Shown piece after piece: positions 61,898 through 64,000 of a stretch of 64,000 bases of DNA; the first letter of the stretch is position 1; every line of letters starts with the position of its first letter. A program made the position numbers and the translations under genes. The DNA comes from Shewanella putrefaciens (GTDB lineage Bacteria; Pseudomonadota; Gammaproteobacteria; Enterobacterales; Shewanellaceae): positions 3,800,501 through 3,864,500 of the forward strand of contig NZ_CP066369.1 in assembly GCF_016406305.1 (NCBI RefSeq), written 5' to 3'. The notes under the pieces were generated by a model, which had not been told where the DNA came from, searched no databases, and worked only from the letters and a program-made list of their open reading frames with translations.

Positions 61898-62665
61898 CTA
61901 TTTAGCATTAATCATACTGACACTATGGACAAAATTAACGCTCTGCACCTTGGTCGCACGGAGGAAAAAGCCGTAATACAATAGGCTTGCACAGGTCCAA
62001 GCAACCGTAAGACTCCATAAGTCATGGCTTAAAAAATGGGCGCCGCGCAGCTCCTGTGCAATCCCAAAAACCACACCTAGTAGCAACCCAAACACTAACC
62101 CTACTTTGGCATAGCGGGGATGATATTGTTTCAGTACATAATAAGTCGCAACCCAAGCAAAGCCGCCACTCGAATGACCACCAGGAAAGCATTGCCCAAA
62201 CTCAGCCCCTTCGGGTAAACGGGCAAATAGGGAGGAGTGCATCAGCCGGCCACCAAACTCCACCACATCCCATGGACAGGTCATATGGGTTAGGCTCTTG
62301 CCAATACGCACCAATAATACGCTGGCAAGCACACTACAGAATAGATAGATCAATCCCTTGCGATAGGGGCGAATAACATCGCGACGAAAACTTAACACAA
62401 TCCCCATCACCACCACTAGGGCCAGCAAGATCACTAAGTTACGTCCCGCAACATGCAGAAGATTTTCCGTTATCCAATCGCCTCTTAATGGCCAAGAATC
62501 GACACCGCCCTGCCACTGAAACAACATACTCGCCATTTTCATATCGGCATGGGTCCATTCAAGCCCAAAAATGATCACCGCAAAAACCATAAATGGGGTA
62601 AATAAATAGCCCTTAGCAAAGCGAAAAAACGTCATTTCACTATTATTTTTCAAATGGTTAATCAC
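61898..62665 (-). CDS. PAP2 family membrane phosphatase
   Basis: A 255-aa integral protein with ~6 helices. PAP2 motifs: GKSLTHMTCPWD (motif 1), QCFPGGHSSGGFAW (motif 2, His), RGAHFLSHDLWS (motif 3, His and Asp). Related to lipid A or undecaprenyl phosphatases. The start is a GTG (62665) with aggg 8 bp ahead; an ATG 10 codons in is an alternative. Confidence 0.85.
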   Translation of the reverse strand: MINHLKNNSEMTFFRFAKGYLFTPFMVFAVIIFGLEWTHADMKMASMLFQWQGGVDSWPLRGDWITENLLHVAGRNLVILLALVVVMGIVLSFRRDVIRPYRKGLIYLFCSVLASVLLVRIGKSLTHMTCPWDVVEFGGRLMHSSLFARLPEGAEFGQCFPGGHSSGGFAWVATYYVLKQYHPRYAKVGLVFGLLLGVVFGIAQELRGAHFLSHDLWSLTVAWTCASLLYYGFFLRATKVQSVNFVHSVSMINAK

Positions 62666-62846
62666 TACAAAACCCTATTCTCTGAACATCTAGTATTAGG
62701 GTAATGGAGGATTCTTATCGAAAACTTAAGGCCTTTTACCATATCAGCCCGTCATCTGAGCCAACTTAATTTAGGTAAAAAATTCGAATCACTGACAAAA
62801 AGGCTATAGTTTATAAATAACATTGCGCCTCTAGGATTGAGCACCC

Positions 62847-64000
62847 ATGCCTTACCATATCGCCCTTCAGCAATCTCAAAAAAAACGGATATTCGCCGAC
62901 ATTGCTATCGATACCGACGGAATCATAGTTCCGCCAGCAATGCTCGAGAACTGGCAGCAAACCTTAGATTTACTCTCTGAAATAGTCGATACCCCCGCGG
63001 CACTTATCATGCGGGTACATCAATCCGACATAGAAGTCTTTGCCTCCAGCCATAGCCTAGGTAACCCCTATAAACCACATGATAAAGACAGTTTAGGCCA
63101 TGGGCTCTACTGCGAAACAGTAATGAAAGAATGCAGAGAACTGCATATTCCTAATGCACTTAAAGATAAAAATTGGGATAAAAACCCTGATATTAAACTC
63201 GGCATGATCGCCTATTGTGGCCTGCCATTGCGCTGGCCCGATAACACCGCCTTTGGCACTATCTGCATGTTAGACAGCAAGGAGCATCACTACAGTAAAC
63301 AGTTCCGTAGTTTGCTCAGCCGTTTTCAAAATGGGATTGAAGCTAACTTAGTCACGCTGTTTCAGCAGGCTAAACTACAAACCCATAATCAGCAGCTCGA
63401 GCAAGTCGTCCAACAACGCACCCATGAACTGGCTGAGCTTAGCGTTAAACTGATCCGTGAAATCGAAACCCGCACCTCCACCGAAAGCTCCTTGGAATAT
63501 CATAAAAGTTACGATCCACTGACGGGTCTACCAAACCGTATCACCTTGATTAATAACCTCTCGCGTATGCTTGAAGAAACTCACTCCAAGGCAAATATTT
63601 CTGTCCTCTACGTGGGATTGCGCAATTTCAAATCGATCAACGACAGTTATGGCTACTTGATTGGCGATAAAATTCTCACCATTCTCAGCCAGCGTTTACA
63701 GCATTATGCCGATGAAAATACCTTTGTATCCCGCATCGCCGGCGCCGAATTTGTAATAGTTCAGTCCCACGCTTCACCACATACCGAGGTCAACAAACTC
63801 ATCAATCAGATCATGAACTGCTGTAACACCCCTTTTGGCGTCGCAGATTTTGTGATCACTATCCCATCGAGCATTGGCATAGCGCAGGCCCCCAGCGATG
63901 GGATAGATGCCGTGGTGTTATTGCAAAAAGCGGGGGCGGCGATGACAATCAGCAAAGCTGAAGGTTCTGCCTATAATTTTTTCAATCAAGATGTTCAATC
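62847..64000 (+). CDS. GAF-like/GGDEF-domain signalling protein with degenerate active site (3' truncated)
   Basis: Open from ATG 62847 through the right edge (384 codons). No membrane segment. Residues ~10-165 look like a GAF domain (LDLLSEIVDTPAALIMRVH, LGMIAYCGLPLRWPDNTAFGTICMLD). A coiled coil (~170-225, QTHNQQLEQVVQQRTHELAEL) leads to a GGDEF domain beginning YDPLTGLPNRITLINNLSRML. The catalytic GG(D/E)EF is replaced by AGAEF (298-302), so cyclase activity is unlikely. Such domains usually precede an EAL phosphodiesterase, which would lie outside the window. Confidence 0.85.
   Translation, partial: MPYHIALQQSQKKRIFADIAIDTDGIIVPPAMLENWQQTLDLLSEIVDTPAALIMRVHQSDIEVFASSHSLGNPYKPHDKDSLGHGLYCETVMKECRELHIPNALKDKNWDKNPDIKLGMIAYCGLPLRWPDNTAFGTICMLDSKEHHYSKQFRSLLSRFQNGIEANLVTLFQQAKLQTHNQQLEQVVQQRTHELAELSVKLIREIETRTSTESSLEYHKSYDPLTGLPNRITLINNLSRMLEETHSKANISVLYVGLRNFKSINDSYGYLIGDKILTILSQRLQHYADENTFVSRIAGAEFVIVQSHASPHTEVNKLINQIMNCCNTPFGVADFVITIPSSIGIAQAPSDGIDAVVLLQKAGAAMTISKAEGSAYNFFNQDVQ

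Overview
This window reads as a chromosomal segment of a marine or aquatic gammaproteobacterium of the genus Shewanella. The signs are MotX in the purA-rnr interval, an S46 dipeptidyl-peptidase with the Ser variant remembered from Shewanella, a tetrathionate-reductase-like molybdoenzyme, a TIGR04219-type outer-membrane protein, and a gene order I remember as close to S. oneidensis. The genus is inferred from protein families and order; no database search was possible.

Layout. 1-1518 holds the C-terminal half of a molybdopterin oxidoreductase (TtrA-like). 1818-9771 is a seven-gene leftward run, nudF-yqiB-cpdA-yqiA-parE-(PQQ-type dehydrogenase)-parC, divergent from tolC (10015). 11389-16390 carries envelope and small genes: a TIGR04219 barrel, DUF2333, a PCu(A)C copper chaperone, enoyl-CoA hydratase, a PspC operon with a previously uncalled 36-aa membrane protein, and dusA. 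17011-26942 holds cheX, alr, dnaB, a DPP11-type peptidase, the rpsF-priB-rpsR-rplI operon, a DUF481 protein and an MFS carrier. 27013-34882 is leftward housekeeping: rlmB, rnr, motX, purA, DUF2065, rpsI, rplM, zapE. degQ and degS follow at 35305-37866.

38082-42900 is the clearest accessory island, between degS and murA. It holds an IS110/IS1111-type insertion sequence sitting in a split palindromic repeat, an unrecognised 370-aa membrane-anchored protein, a solitary integron attC-like site followed by an 88-aa orphan ORF, and a REP-associated (Y1/HUH) transposase followed by a large palindromic repeat.

42978-55113 is the conserved murA-ibaG-mlaBCDEF (leftward) and kdsD-kdsC-lptC-lptA-lptB-rpoN-hpf-ptsN-rapZ-ptsO (rightward) block: phospholipid and LPS transport, sigma-54 and the nitrogen PTS. 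55331-64000 holds mgtE (its stop codon lies in a seven-copy octamer repeat), an orphan ModA, an OmpA-type lipoprotein, a lone transposase-like HTH protein with a preceding small ORF, 13-bp tandem repeats and a 13-bp inverted-repeat element, a RIO kinase, a DUF2799 lipoprotein, a PAP2 phosphatase, and the start of a GAF-like/degenerate-GGDEF signalling protein that runs off the right edge.

Most of the window is ordinary core genome. The parts most worth a second look are the degS-murA island (attC-like site, unknown gene, IS inside a repeat, RAYT plus palindrome), the 59.0-59.7 kb repeat and small-ORF cluster, the noncoding dusA-cheX interval with two terminator-like hairpins, and the small membrane ORF next to pspC.
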